From Serratia proteamaculans (GTDB lineage: Bacteria > Pseudomonadota > Gammaproteobacteria > Enterobacterales > Enterobacteriaceae), in contig NZ_SWDE01000001.1 in the NCBI RefSeq assembly GCF_013337185.1, forward strand, positions 1,612,001-1,676,000: a stretch of DNA of 64,000 nucleotides. Direction: 5' to 3'. Below the pieces are notes generated by a model that was given only the letters and a program-made list of their open reading frames with translations, did no database searches and was not told where the DNA came from. Below, piece by piece: positions 7,366 to 15,958 of the stretch. The stretch's first letter is position 1; each line of letters begins with the position of its first letter. The translations under genes and the position numbers were made by a program.

Positions 7366-8148
7366 TTACAGCCTTGTCACCCCAAGCGCGGCGGCCTGCT
7401 GTTCCAGCCCGGCGATTTTTTGGTATGCCGAACGCGGCACCAGGCTGAAATCACCGATCAACAGGCTGTCGCTCACCGCTTCACCCAGCATCGCCCTGGC
7501 CCCGGCACGCAGGATCTCCAGCTGTTCCGGCGGGGTTTGTCGCGAAGTAATCAGCGGCAACCCCGGTACGCTCGCCGTTCGCCCAATAATTTTTAGCCCC
7601 ACCAGTGCCTGCGGCTGTGCCCGTTTCAACAGTTCAAGGCTGACACAGTCAACGGCAGCAATATCCGCCTGCCGATTCTGGATCAGTTTGATCGACTGAT
7701 AATGCGCGCCAGAGGCGATGGCGGCGCGGAAGAATTTGCCCTCCTGAGCCAGCGGCGCAATCAACGCCCGCAAGCTGTTATGACCAGACTGCGAATCGGT
7801 ACTGTTATAGGCCGCAACCCGGCCGCGAAAATCCGCCAGCTGCTCGCCGGGTTCGTCATCACGCACCACCAGCCAACTGCTGTATTCCGGCCCTTCGCAA
7901 CCTTCAACGCGATAATGATAGGTGCCCACCAGCTGCACCTGCGGCAGGCTGATGGCCAGCGGATAGCCGCAGGTTTGGCTGAGCAACAAGTCATCGCGCT
8001 GCCAGTGCTGCGCCAGATCCTGCGGCCAACTGAGCGACTCGGGCGCTTGCGCTAATCCCAGTTGCAGTAACTTGTCACGCAGCACCCGCCAGAAGGCTTC
8101 CGCCGGTTGATGTGTCACGCCGTACATCGGTAAAGATACCTGCATCAT
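7366..8148 (-). CDS. PhnD/SsuA/transferrin-type substrate-binding-like protein, no signal peptide
   Basis: 260 residues beginning MMQVSLPMYGVTHQPAEAFW. The fold signatures of PhnD-like type 2 periplasmic-binding proteins are visible: LADFRGRVAAYNSTDSQSGHNSLRALI (lobe 2 ligand loop), ASGAHYQSIKLIQNRQADIAAVDCVS. Periplasmic relatives carry a signal peptide; none is visible here, and no longer start offers one. The gene begins 6 bases after yehW, as the last member of the yehZYXW operon. It could be a cytoplasmic ligand sensor or a scavenger protein; function unknown. Confidence 0.7.
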   Translation of the reverse strand: MMQVSLPMYGVTHQPAEAFWRVLRDKLLQLGLAQAPESLSWPQDLAQHWQRDDLLLSQTCGYPLAISLPQVQLVGTYHYRVEGCEGPEYSSWLVVRDDEPGEQLADFRGRVAAYNSTDSQSGHNSLRALIAPLAQEGKFFRAAIASGAHYQSIKLIQNRQADIAAVDCVSLELLKRAQPQALVGLKIIGRTASVPGLPLITSRQTPPEQLEILRAGARAMLGEAVSDSLLIGDFSLVPRSAYQKIAGLEQQAAALGVTRL

Positions 8149-8154
8149 GTTCCC

Positions 8155-8934
8155 TTATCCGGCAGAAGAAGAAGCCACCAGCGCCTGCTGACGCCAGGCG
8201 GTGAGATGGCGTACCCAGCGCTCAAACAGCATATCGGTAATGATCGCCAACAGGGCCACCACCACCGCGCCCTGGATAACATAAGCGGTATTAAAGCCGC
8301 TCAGGCCAATAATAATCGGCGATCCCAGGGTTTTGGTGCCGACGGTAGAAGCTATCGCCGCCGTGCCAATATTAATGATCACCGAGGTACGGATCCCGGC
8401 GACGATCACCGGCGCCGCCAGCGGCAGTTCGACGCGCCACAGGATCTGCCGGGAACTCATCCCTACCCCCTGCGCAATCTCACGGGTGGCGCTGGGCACC
8501 GACTCAATCCCCGCCAGCGTGCCTTGCAAAATCGGCAGTAAACCGTACAGCACCAGCGCGATGATCGCCGGCTGTTCACTAAAGCCCATCACCGGCACCG
8601 CGATCGCCAGTACCGCCACCGGCGGAAAAGTCTGCCCCACCGCCACCAGCGTTTCCACCAATGAGCGGAACTCCTTACCGGCGCGGCGCGTGACAGCGAC
8701 GCCGGCGCTGACGCCAATCACCACGGCAACCAGGCTGGAAACCGCCACCAGCAACAGATGCGCCCATACCAGTGAGATAAAACTGTCCTGCTGATACACC
8801 GGCCGGTCCAGATCCGGGAACCAGGCGGCAAACAGGCCGTGTAAATGATTCATGCCAAACACCAGTGCCAACAACAGGGCAAAGGTCCAGGGCAGCGGAT
8901 CGCGCAGCCAGCGCAGGGCCCGAAGCGCACTCAT
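8155..8934 (-). CDS. yehW: Osmoprotectant ABC transporter permease YehW
   Basis: 259 residues with about six membrane segments and the BPD_transp_1 EAA-type loop ([28 protein letters not shown]). It closely resembles E. coli Yeh[21 protein letters not shown] and [20 protein letters not shown] are near-identical as recalled. The ATG at 8934 is chosen because it overlaps the yehX stop as ATGA, while the longer frame has no family support. Together with YehX, YehY and YehZ it forms an inner-membrane importer related to the betaine/choline (OpuC, ProU) group; E. coli YehZYXW is a low-affinity, stress-induced system. Confidence 0.9.
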   Translation of the reverse strand: MSALRALRWLRDPLPWTFALLLALVFGMNHLHGLFAAWFPDLDRPVYQQDSFISLVWAHLLLVAVSSLVAVVIGVSAGVAVTRRAGKEFRSLVETLVAVGQTFPPVAVLAIAVPVMGFSEQPAIIALVLYGLLPILQGTLAGIESVPSATREIAQGVGMSSRQILWRVELPLAAPVIVAGIRTSVIINIGTAAIASTVGTKTLGSPIIIGLSGFNTAYVIQGAVVVALLAIITDMLFERWVRHLTAWRQQALVASSSAG

Positions 8935-9866
8935 GACAGCGCCTTTTGCACAATCAGATCGCTGAAATGCAGCACGCCAAGCGCTTCGCCCTGTTCGCCA
9001 ATCACTGGCAGACATTCGCTGCCGCGTGCCACAAACACCGACAGTGCTTCACGCAGACTCATGGTGGCGGCAATAGGCTCTCCCTCCACCTGGCCAGGCC
9101 GCACCCGTTGCGCTACCGTTTCCAGCGACAGCAGCTTGATACCGCGATCGCTGCGGCCAAAGAAATCACGCACAAAATCGTTGGCCGGTGCGGTCAACAG
9201 TTCCAGCGGCGTGCCCTGCTGCACGATGCGGCCCTGATCGAGCAGTACAATGCGGTCCGCCAGGGCCAACGCTTCATCGATGTCGTGCGTCACCAGTACG
9301 ATGGTGCGTCCGGAAAGATGGTGGATACGTGCAATCTCTGTCTGCAGCGCTGCACGGGTCACCGGATCCAGTGCGCCAAAAGGCTCGTCCATCAGCAGCA
9401 CTTCTGGGTCGGCGGCCAGCGCACGTGCCACCCCAACCCGCTGCTGCTGGCCACCAGAAAGCTGGTGCGGGTAACGGCGGCGGAACAGATCCGGCTCCAG
9501 ATGCAGCAGCTCCAGCAACTCGGTCACCCGGTCGCGAATGCGCGCACGCGGCCATTTCAGCAGTTGTGGCACGGTGGCAATGTTCTCTTCCACCGTCCAG
9601 TGCGGGAACAGGCCGATCGACTGAATGGCATACCCCATGCGGCGGCGCAGATCCTGCGGTTTGAATTTCTGGATCTCCTCGTCGGCAAAGTAAATCTTGC
9701 CCTGATCGTGCTCGATCAGTCGGTTGATCATTTTTAACGTGGTGGATTTCCCAGAACCAGAGGTGCCGATCAGTACGGCAAATTCGCCCTTGGCAATCCG
9801 CAGCGTAAGATCGTCCACCGCCGGCTTGCCCTGAAAAATCTTGCTGACCTGATTAAACTGAATCAT
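8931..9866 (-). CDS. yehX: Osmoprotectant ABC transporter ATP-binding subunit YehX
   Basis: 311 residues. Walker A is GTSGSGKST, the ABC signature is [16 protein letters not shown], and Walker B is [13 protein letters not shown], followed by a switch histidine in VTHDIDEAL. The C-terminal ~60 residues ([21 protein letters not shown]) look like a CBS-type regulatory extension, as in OpuCA/ProV-like ATPases. It overlaps yehY upstream and yehW downstream by 4 bases each, so the three subunits are translationally coupled. It powers import of an osmoprotectant such as glycine betaine; the ligand is inferred from the family. Confidence 0.93.
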   Translation of the reverse strand: MIQFNQVSKIFQGKPAVDDLTLRIAKGEFAVLIGTSGSGKSTTLKMINRLIEHDQGKIYFADEEIQKFKPQDLRRRMGYAIQSIGLFPHWTVEENIATVPQLLKWPRARIRDRVTELLELLHLEPDLFRRRYPHQLSGGQQQRVGVARALAADPEVLLMDEPFGALDPVTRAALQTEIARIHHLSGRTIVLVTHDIDEALALADRIVLLDQGRIVQQGTPLELLTAPANDFVRDFFGRSDRGIKLLSLETVAQRVRPGQVEGEPIAATMSLREALSVFVARGSECLPVIGEQGEALGVLHFSDLIVQKALS

Positions 9867-11023
9867 CGGCGTGACACTTCCAAAATTGAAACCAAAAATT
9901 TAAACAGCGAATCGACGATTACCGCCATCACGATCACCGGGATCACCCCCAGCAGCACCAAGTCCAGCGCGCTGCTGAGCAGGCCCTGGAAAACGATGGC
10001 GCCAAAACCTCCGGCACCAATCAGCGCCGCCACCACCGCCATGCCGACGGTCTGCACCGCCAAAATGCGCACGCCGGTCAGGAACAGCGGCAACGCCAAT
10101 GGCAGTTGCACGCGCAAGAAGATCTGCCCACGCGTCAGCCCCATGCCACTGGCGGATTCAATCACGCTGGCCGGCACGCTCTGCAATCCGGCCACTACAC
10201 TGCGCACCAAAGGTAACAGCGCATACAACACCAGGGCGACAATCGCCGGAGCCATGCCGATACCGCTGACGCCGTGTTCTGCCAGCCAGGGCAACGCCTT
10301 TGCCAGCCCGGCTAATGGCGCGATCAGCAAGCCGAACAGCGCAATCGACGGCACGGTCTGGATAATGTTCAGAGTAGAAAATATCGGTGTTTGTAAGCGT
10401 ACAGAGCGAAAACACAGCACCCCGAGCGGAATGCCAATCAACAGCGCCGGTACCAGCGTGGCCAGCAGGATGGTCAAATGCTGCAACAGTGCGGCGTCAA
10501 ATACGTCCTGCCGGTTGTAGTACTCTTTCAGCAGCGAAAGCTGATCCAGCTGATGGCTAAACAACAGCACCAGCGCAGGCAGCACCACCAACAGGTTGCC
10601 CAGAATGCGCCAAAAATGCGAGGTGGTGATACGGGTCAGGGCGTCGGCGGCCATCAACAGGCTCAGCGCCAGCATCAACCAGCAACCACTGCCCCAGGAA
10701 GTTCGCGCCAGTTTGGATCCCTCCAACGCCAACTGTTGGGCCGCATGCCCACTCAACCAGAAGGTTAATGCCAGCAACACCGAAGCCGTCAACGCGGTAA
10801 GCAACGCATGGCGCCTGACCGGTGCCAACAGGCTGAGTACCGCCAACGCCAACATGGGCACCAGCAACCACAGCGCCGGGCCGTGCATCAGGGAAATCAG
10901 GGAAATGCTCTTGCCCGACAGCAGGCGATTGGGGGCATAGCTGAGAAACGGCAGGCCAAATGCGGCCAGCAGCAACAGAATAAGCAGCGTCAGTAATACG
11001 CGGTTTTTTACGGCAATAATCAA
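9863..11023 (-). CDS. yehY: Osmoprotectant ABC transporter permease YehY
   Basis: 386 residues, matching the E. coli YehY length of 385. An N-terminal block of extra hydrophobic segments (residues ~1-180) precedes the canonical permease domain, whose EAA loop is ASGMGLTRGQIFLRVQLPLALPLFLTG. It forms the transmembrane pathway with YehW. The stop overlaps the yehX start by 4 bases. A GC-rich hairpin separates it from yehZ upstream, which would allow less permease than binding protein to be made from one transcript. Confidence 0.92.
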   Translation of the reverse strand: MIIAVKNRVLLTLLILLLLAAFGLPFLSYAPNRLLSGKSISLISLMHGPALWLLVPMLALAVLSLLAPVRRHALLTALTASVLLALTFWLSGHAAQQLALEGSKLARTSWGSGCWLMLALSLLMAADALTRITTSHFWRILGNLLVVLPALVLLFSHQLDQLSLLKEYYNRQDVFDAALLQHLTILLATLVPALLIGIPLGVLCFRSVRLQTPIFSTLNIIQTVPSIALFGLLIAPLAGLAKALPWLAEHGVSGIGMAPAIVALVLYALLPLVRSVVAGLQSVPASVIESASGMGLTRGQIFLRVQLPLALPLFLTGVRILAVQTVGMAVVAALIGAGGFGAIVFQGLLSSALDLVLLGVIPVIVMAVIVDSLFKFLVSILEVSRR

Positions 11024-11044
11024 AGAAACTCTCCAGCTCCATGT

Positions 11045-11064
11045 TGGCCCCCCAACGGGGGCCA
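11045..11064 (-). promoter_or_regulatory. Intercistronic hairpin between yehZ and yehY
   Basis: An 8-bp stem (TGGCCCCC at 11045-11052, GGGGGCCA at 11057-11064) with loop CAAC lies 6 bases after the yehZ stop. No U-run follows, so it is more likely to protect the yehZ mRNA 3' end, or to terminate only partially, than to end the operon. Confidence 0.55.
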
Positions 11065-11070
11065 GCGGCG

Positions 11071-12003
11071 TTACCCCTTAACCAACCCTTTCTCTTTCAG
11101 ATAGGCGGCCGCCACCTGTTTGGCGTCCTGACCTTCCACTGCAATCTGCGCATTGAGTTTTTGCAGCGTTGGGCCGTCAAGTGTCGCAAATACCGGCTTC
11201 AGCAATTCGGCGATGTTGGCATGCTGTTTCAGCGTTGCCTCGCGGATAATCGGTGCCGGTGCGTAAATCGGCTGCACCCCTTTTGGATCTTCCAGCGTGA
11301 CCAGCCCCAGCGCCGCTACCGGGCCGTCGGTACCGTAGGCCATGGCCGCGTTGACGCCAGAGGTTTGCTCCGCTGCCGCCTTGATGGTCACCGCCGTGTC
11401 ACCGCCGGCCAGTGACAGCAACTGGTCCTGGTTCAGCTTAAAGCCGTAAGCGTTCTGGAACGCAGGCAGCGCATCCGGACGCTCGATAAATTCTGCCGAA
11501 GCGGCCAGCTTGAACTTGCCGCCGCCGTTGATCCACTTGCCCAAATCGGCCAGCGTTTTCAGGTGATTGGCATCCGCCACGTCCTGACGGATAGCAATGG
11601 TCCAGGTGTTGTTGGCCGGAGCCGCATCCAGCCAGACGATTTTGTTCTTGTCATAATCGAGCTTCTTCACCTTTTCGAAACCGGCCTGGGCGTTTTTCCA
11701 CGCCGGGTCTTTTTCATCAGAGAAGAAAAATGCGCCGTTGCCGGTGTATTCCGGATAGACGTCAATTTCGCCGGAGGTGATCGCCCCACGCAGCACCTTG
11801 GTGGTGCCGAGCTGTAATTTATTGGTGGTTTTGATGCCGTTGGATTCCAGCACCTGCACGATAATATTGCCGAGCAACGAACCTTCGGTATCGATTTTGG
11901 AGCCAACGCGCACCGTATCAGCCGCCTGTGCCACACCGAGGCTTGCCGCGAGTAAACTCAGTGCCAAAGCTAACCCGCGACCACGTGATGGGGTGATTGC
12001 CAT
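11071..12003 (-). CDS. osmF: Osmoprotectant ABC transporter substrate-binding protein YehZ/OsmF
   Basis: 310 residues with an N-terminal signal peptide ending in LGVAQA (cleavage near residue 27). The mature protein is of the OpuAC/QAT type (VRVGSKIDTEGSLLGNIIVQ, GEIDVYPEYTGNG). E. coli YehZ (OsmF) binds the ligand for the YehWXY importer. The ATG at 12003 follows AAGAGG at good spacing; a longer open frame upstream overlaps the desaturase gene and would bury the signal peptide, so it was rejected. It starts 29 bases after the desaturase stop and may share its transcript. Confidence 0.92.
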   Translation of the reverse strand: MAITPSRGRGLALALSLLAASLGVAQAADTVRVGSKIDTEGSLLGNIIVQVLESNGIKTTNKLQLGTTKVLRGAITSGEIDVYPEYTGNGAFFFSDEKDPAWKNAQAGFEKVKKLDYDKNKIVWLDAAPANNTWTIAIRQDVADANHLKTLADLGKWINGGGKFKLAASAEFIERPDALPAFQNAYGFKLNQDQLLSLAGGDTAVTIKAAAEQTSGVNAAMAYGTDGPVAALGLVTLEDPKGVQPIYAPAPIIREATLKQHANIAELLKPVFATLDGPTLQKLNAQIAVEGQDAKQVAAAYLKEKGLVKG

Positions 12004-12032
12004 ATTTTTTCCTCTTGTTGTGTATTTTCCGG

Positions 12033-13100
12033 CTATTTGGCCAGATCGATTGGAAAATCCTGAGAAGCGCGCTTCCATCGCACAATAAATGTCTCTGCCG
12101 GCCAGGCTTCATTTTCGCCCTGCGTTTCCCTTGGCGGCTTGCCGGCATGAAACGGATGAACCTCAACGGCCACCGGGGTAAACGCGTATTCATTCACCCA
12201 CTGGCCATAGCCCGCCACCACAAATCCCTGGCTGCGTTGCTGGTATTCATCACGCTCCGCCAGATACACCTGCCGTAAACCGTACCACGGTAAGCCGGGG
12301 AGATCATGGTGAACTAAATGATAGTTCAGATTAAGAAACAACAGCCGCCACGGCCAGGCTGCCTCATTAATAATAGAACGTGCCTGCGGAGCTTCAACGG
12401 CACGATGCTCAAAAAACGATCTTACCTTGGTCAACGCCAACGCCGGATAGCTGATGGCCAGCAGATAAAACCCGGTGCCAATGCCGTGCTGTTGCAACCA
12501 GCTCAATACCCCCACCAGCAATAGCAAATGCACCAGCCACATCGCCAGAGTACGTAACTCACCGGCAACGATCGCTTTTAGCGCATTAACCCCGGTAGCG
12601 ACAATATCCAGCGCCGGGCCAACCAGTAGGCGTCCGCTCAGGGTATTGCGCACTCTGGCCAACAGCGGGTACAGCCGTGGAAAGCGCTGCCACTGTGCCT
12701 GGCTGAAGTAATAGCTTTCGGGGTCTTCATGCGGAACGGTCAGATGTTCATTGCGGTGATGCTGAATATGCGAGTCGCGATACAGCCCGTAGGGATACCA
12801 CACCGCCAACGGCAGCAGGCCGAATAACTGATTAAGCCGCGGCCAGCGCGTGGGATGACCGTGGATCAGCTCGTGTTGCAGCGACATATACCAGGTGGTC
12901 AGCAGAATTAACATTGGCGTGCCAAGCCACGGCCCCAGCGCCTGCCAGTACTGCACCACGCCAAACCAGCCGCCGTAAACCGCTGCCATAATGCCCCAGG
13001 TCGGCAGCTCCAGCCGCCAGGACCAACGCTGGTTAAGTTGCTGTATCCAATGGCGTTGGGCAGGATGCAAATAGTGGCTGTGGCTTTTGGCTGAGGACAT
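12033..13100 (-). CDS. Membrane fatty acid desaturase
   Basis: 355 residues with hydrophobic segments and three histidine clusters of the membrane desaturase/hydroxylase family: HELIHGH (about residue 76), HIQHHRNEH (about 111) and NYHLVHHDLPG (about 261). These ligate the di-iron centre that introduces a double bond into a lipid acyl chain using O2 and a reductant. No electron donor domain is fused. Enterobacteria normally make unsaturated lipids anaerobically by FabA/FabB, so an aerobic desaturase is an accessory trait. It is the first gene of a run with yehZYXW, suggesting a shared membrane or osmotic stress role (inference). Confidence 0.85.
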   Translation of the reverse strand: MSSAKSHSHYLHPAQRHWIQQLNQRWSWRLELPTWGIMAAVYGGWFGVVQYWQALGPWLGTPMLILLTTWYMSLQHELIHGHPTRWPRLNQLFGLLPLAVWYPYGLYRDSHIQHHRNEHLTVPHEDPESYYFSQAQWQRFPRLYPLLARVRNTLSGRLLVGPALDIVATGVNALKAIVAGELRTLAMWLVHLLLLVGVLSWLQQHGIGTGFYLLAISYPALALTKVRSFFEHRAVEAPQARSIINEAAWPWRLLFLNLNYHLVHHDLPGLPWYGLRQVYLAERDEYQQRSQGFVVAGYGQWVNEYAFTPVAVEVHPFHAGKPPRETQGENEAWPAETFIVRWKRASQDFPIDLAK

Positions 13101-13280
13101 TGCGCGGCTCGCTGTTTGAGATTTTGCTCAGTATCAGCGAGCCGCAGGAGTGCTCAAAATAACGAAAGCGGCAAAGCAAAGTTAAAAATCAGCTATTTAT
13201 GCCATTGCTGTTGATGAGAACCCGATCACGGATGCCCCATCGAGTTCAACGGGATACTACCGTGAATAGTATTCTGGCTT

Positions 13281-13296
13281 GATAACAGCTGTTATC
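13281..13296. promoter_or_regulatory. Perfect 16-bp palindrome in the desaturase/nudI divergent region
   Basis: GATAACAGCTGTTATC reads the same on both strands. It lies 38 bases before the nudI start and about 180 bases before the divergent desaturase start. It has the size and symmetry of a dimeric repressor site; no regulator can be named. Confidence 0.4.
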
Positions 13297-13334
13297 TGAT
13301 TGGCTAATAAGAACTTATGACATCAGGAGGTTAC

Positions 13335-13760
13335 ATGCGTCAAAGGACCATCGTCTGCCCGATTATTGAAAATAATGGCGAGTATTTACTGTGCAAAATG
13401 GCCGATGACCGCGGCGTTTTCCCCGGCCAGTGGGCGCTGTCCGGTGGAGGTATGGACCCCGGCGAGACGATTGAGGAAGCCCTTCGTCGTGAGATCAGGG
13501 AAGAACTGGGGGAAGCACTGGAAATTACCCAGATCACCCCTTGGACTTTCAGGGATGATGTTCGTACCAAGACTTATCCTGATGGGACAACAGAACAGAT
13601 CTACATGCTGTATCTGATCTTCGATTGTGTCAGTGCCAATCGTCAGGTCACCTTCAATGAAGAGTTTCAGGAAGTCACCTGGCTCAGGCCCGACCGGATA
13701 CCTGAACTCGATCTCAATGAGGCCACTCGCATCACCTTTGCGCAGAAAGGTATTTTGTAA
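13335..13760 (+). CDS. nudI: Nucleoside triphosphatase NudI
   Basis: 141 residues. The start [20 protein letters not shown] and the block [18 protein letters not shown] match E. coli NudI (YfaO) closely, and the length is identical. The Nudix box follows the G-x5-E-x7-RE-x2-EE-L-G pattern ([21 protein letters not shown]), which binds Mg2+ and hydrolyses nucleoside triphosphates to the monophosphate; the E. coli enzyme prefers pyrimidine deoxynucleotides. The ATG at 13335 follows AGGAGG; the in-frame ATG 18 bases upstream lacks a ribosome site. Monocistronic. Confidence 0.95.
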   Translation: MRQRTIVCPIIENNGEYLLCKMADDRGVFPGQWALSGGGMDPGETIEEALRREIREELGEALEITQITPWTFRDDVRTKTYPDGTTEQIYMLYLIFDCVSANRQVTFNEEFQEVTWLRPDRIPELDLNEATRITFAQKGIL

Positions 13761-13769
13761 CTGGTGCAT

Positions 13770-13796
13770 GGCTTACCGCATCCGATGCGGTAAGCC
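13770..13796. terminator. Hairpin between convergent nudI and TolA-like lipoprotein gene
   Basis: A perfect 12-bp stem (GGCTTACCGCAT at 13770-13781, ATGCGGTAAGCC at 13785-13796) with a 3-base loop. No T-run follows on either strand, so termination may need Rho, or the hairpin may stabilise both 3' ends. Confidence 0.55.
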
Positions 13797-13806
13797 AACT
13801 GCCTCA

Positions 13807-14178
13807 TCAGGGAACAAAATCCAGTACCACGCTGTGGAATAACGCGTACTCGGTTTCATTGGCCATTTTCGGCAGTTTGGCACGTTGTACTGCCTGGCTT
13901 GCCGCTGCACACAGCTCTGCGTCACCTTCCAGCACTTTAAAGTCTTTCAAAGATCCATCCGGCAACAGATGAATGCTGATCGAACAACTTTTGGACTTAT
14001 ATTTGCCGGGCAACTGCATTTCCTGCGTGATGGCCTGCCGCATTCTTTCCGGATAATTGCTGCGCTGGAGCTTCGTTGGCTGAACTGAAGTCGCCACGCT
14101 TTCCAACGCAGTGCGGTTTTCGCTGCCGGCGCTACAGCCGGCCAGTAACATCACCCATAGCCACATCCCTGCTTTCAT
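13807..14178 (-). CDS. Lipoprotein consisting of a TolA C-terminal (domain III)-like domain
   Basis: 123 residues. MKAGMWLWVMLLAGCSAG is a lipoprotein signal with lipobox LAGC and lipidated Cys15. The mature part aligns by eye with domain III of TolA: CSISIHLLPDGSLKDFKV with GDAELCAAASQAVQRAKLP, including both cysteines of the TolA III disulfide and the final LDF-x-P. Full TolA has an inner-membrane anchor and a long helical domain II; both are missing here. TolA III binds Pal/TolB, colicin translocation domains and phage g3p, so a free lipidated copy could modulate envelope integrity or act as a decoy. That role is speculation. It lies 38 bases after a LysR gene on the same strand. Confidence 0.75.
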   Translation of the reverse strand: MKAGMWLWVMLLAGCSAGSENRTALESVATSVQPTKLQRSNYPERMRQAITQEMQLPGKYKSKSCSISIHLLPDGSLKDFKVLEGDAELCAAASQAVQRAKLPKMANETEYALFHSVVLDFVP

Positions 14179-14216
14179 TTCTCTACTTCCTTGTATTATC
14201 ACCCGAAGGTGAAAAA

Positions 14217-15125
14217 TCAGTGTTCCGGGTAGACACCGCCGGCATCGGCATATTGCTGTAACCGCTCGCGCCACCATTTCGCCGCCAGGCCGCTGGCACT
14301 TTCTCGCCAGCCAAAATAAGCAACGTCGCTACAGCGTTCCGATTCGACGCTTTTCGCCACCAGTTCGCCGCTTTTCAGGTAAGGTTCAGCCAAATAACGC
14401 GGCAAATAACCACAACCCAGGCCGCTGAGTTGCGCACGCAACTTGGCGTCGAAACCGAAGACCGTCAAGGTGTCTTGTTCCTCGAGGATGTTCAGGTTTT
14501 GCGGCGCGTTCACCCGCGAGGTATCACGCACCACCACCGCCCGGTGCTGGCGGATTTGATCCTTTGGCAAGGGTTCCGCCAACGCCGCCAGCGGGTGCTG
14601 CGGAGCCACGGCAAACACGTAATCCAACCTTCCCAACTGGCTAAAAGCATAGCCTACCTGCGACGGGGGCTCACAGATTGCACCGACAATAATATCCGCG
14701 CAGCCGTAAACCAGGGATTCCCAGGATCCGGCCAGCACCTCATGACCAAAACGCAGGCGGGTATGGTGATGCTGTTGATAGAACTCCTCAATCAGTGGCA
14801 GCAAGCGCTCAAACGGAAATGAAGCGTCAATGCCCAGCGTGATTTCGCTTTCCCAGCCGTTTTCTACATAACGCGCCTGCTGCTCCAAATCCTGCGCCGC
14901 CCGTAATATCGACCGGCCTTTTTCCAGCATCAATTTGCCGGTGTCGGTAAATTTCGCCCGATGGCCGGAACGATCAAGCAACGTAATATCGAGGTCGTTC
15001 TCCAGTTTCTGCACCATATAGCTCAGTGCCGACGGCGTTTTGAACAGCACTGCCGCCGCGGCGGCAAAGGAACCATGCCGATCGAGCGCATCCAAAATCA
15101 GTAACGCTTCCAGGTTTAATCTCAC
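14217..15125 (-). CDS. LysR-family regulator, YhaJ-like
   Basis: 302 residues. The N-terminal HTH (EALLILDALDRHGSFAAAAA, KTPSALSYMVQKLENDLDI) and the following LLDRSGHRAKFTDTGKLMLEKGR are of the YhaJ subgroup. The effector domain contains EVLAGSWESLVYGCADIIVG. The GTG at 15125 follows AAGGGGGAG and gives the family N-terminus VRLNLEALL. It is divergent from the hydrolase/monooxygenase/amidohydrolase cluster at 15268-18397 across 142 bases, and is the likely activator of that cluster. The YhaJ relationship is by recalled similarity, not by search. Confidence 0.85.
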   Translation of the reverse strand: MRLNLEALLILDALDRHGSFAAAAAVLFKTPSALSYMVQKLENDLDITLLDRSGHRAKFTDTGKLMLEKGRSILRAAQDLEQQARYVENGWESEITLGIDASFPFERLLPLIEEFYQQHHHTRLRFGHEVLAGSWESLVYGCADIIVGAICEPPSQVGYAFSQLGRLDYVFAVAPQHPLAALAEPLPKDQIRQHRAVVVRDTSRVNAPQNLNILEEQDTLTVFGFDAKLRAQLSGLGCGYLPRYLAEPYLKSGELVAKSVESERCSDVAYFGWRESASGLAAKWWRERLQQYADAGGVYPEH

Positions 15126-15267
15126 CGCTCCCCCTTCGTGTATAAAAAAACTCAACAAGACGGCAAAAATTCTGCGCTATCTTTGAAATCTGCCCCTGCC
15201 TACTCTGTGATTAATCGAGATGACACTCATCATCTGTTAAACCGAAGTATCACTGGGAAGGTAAATC

Positions 15268-15912
15268 ATGTCTAAATTTCAATTGCTTGATAAAGATAAT
15301 TCCGCACTGATTTTCATCGACCACCAGCCGCAAATGTCTTTTGGCGTGGCTAATATTGATCGCCAGCTGCTGAAAAACAACGTGGTAGGTCTGGCCAAAG
15401 CCGGCAAGATTTTTAACGTCCCGACGATTTTTACCTCGGTGGAAACCGAAAGTTTCAGCGGCTATATCTGGCCGGAACTGTTGGCAGTACATCCTGAAAT
15501 CACCCCGATTGAACGAACCTCGATGAACTCCTGGGAAGATGCCGCCTTCGTGAAGGCCGTGGAGGCTACCGGTCGCAAAAAGCTGGTGATTTCCGCCCTG
15601 TGGACCGAAGTGTGCCTGACCTTCCCGGCGCTGATGGCGCTTGAAGCCGGCTACGAAGTTTATGTGGTCACCGATACTTCCGGCGGTACCTCGGTCGATG
15701 CGCATGAGCGTTCAATCGACCGCATGGTGCAGGCCGGTGCCATCCCGGTGACCTGGCAGCAGGTGCTGTTGGAATACCAGCGTGACTGGGCACGTAAAGA
15801 GACTTACGACGCGGTGATGGCACTGGTGCGCGAACACAGCGGCGCTTACGGCATGGGTGTCGACTACGCTTACACCATGGTGCATCACGCTCCTGCACGC
15901 GTGGCGAAATAA
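15268..15912 (+). CDS. Isochorismatase-like cysteine hydrolase (YcaC-related)
   Basis: 214 residues of the isochorismatase/nicotinamidase fold. The catalytic triad is placed at Asp in FIDHQPQMSFG, Lys in TGRKKLVISALW, and Cys in TEVCLTFPALMALEAGYEV. The overall layout, including ERTSMNSWEDAAFVKAVEATG, resembles E. coli YcaC, a hydrolase of unknown substrate. A good initiation region precedes the ATG (GGAAGG, then TAAATC). It is the first gene of a plus-strand cluster with a two-TM monooxygenase-domain protein and an amidohydrolase, which together suggest modification and hydrolysis of an amide or N-containing small molecule. Confidence 0.85.
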   Translation: MSKFQLLDKDNSALIFIDHQPQMSFGVANIDRQLLKNNVVGLAKAGKIFNVPTIFTSVETESFSGYIWPELLAVHPEITPIERTSMNSWEDAAFVKAVEATGRKKLVISALWTEVCLTFPALMALEAGYEVYVVTDTSGGTSVDAHERSIDRMVQAGAIPVTWQQVLLEYQRDWARKETYDAVMALVREHSGAYGMGVDYAYTMVHHAPARVAK

Positions 15913-15919
15913 CCCTTCA

Positions 15920-15943
15920 CCCCGGCCTCGCGCCGGGGTTTTT
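15920..15943 (+). terminator. Intrinsic terminator after the isochorismatase-like gene
   Basis: Stem CCCCGGC (15920-15926) and GCCGGGG (15932-15938), loop CTCGC, followed directly by TTTTT. It lies between genes of the same cluster, so it probably attenuates rather than isolates the two downstream genes. Confidence 0.7.
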
Positions 15944-15958
15944 CTGGAGTGGAATACT

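Noticed and set aside
12004-12078. Longer yehZ start at 12078
   Set aside because: It would lie inside the desaturase gene and place 25 residues before an intact signal peptide; the ATG at 12003 has a good ribosome site.
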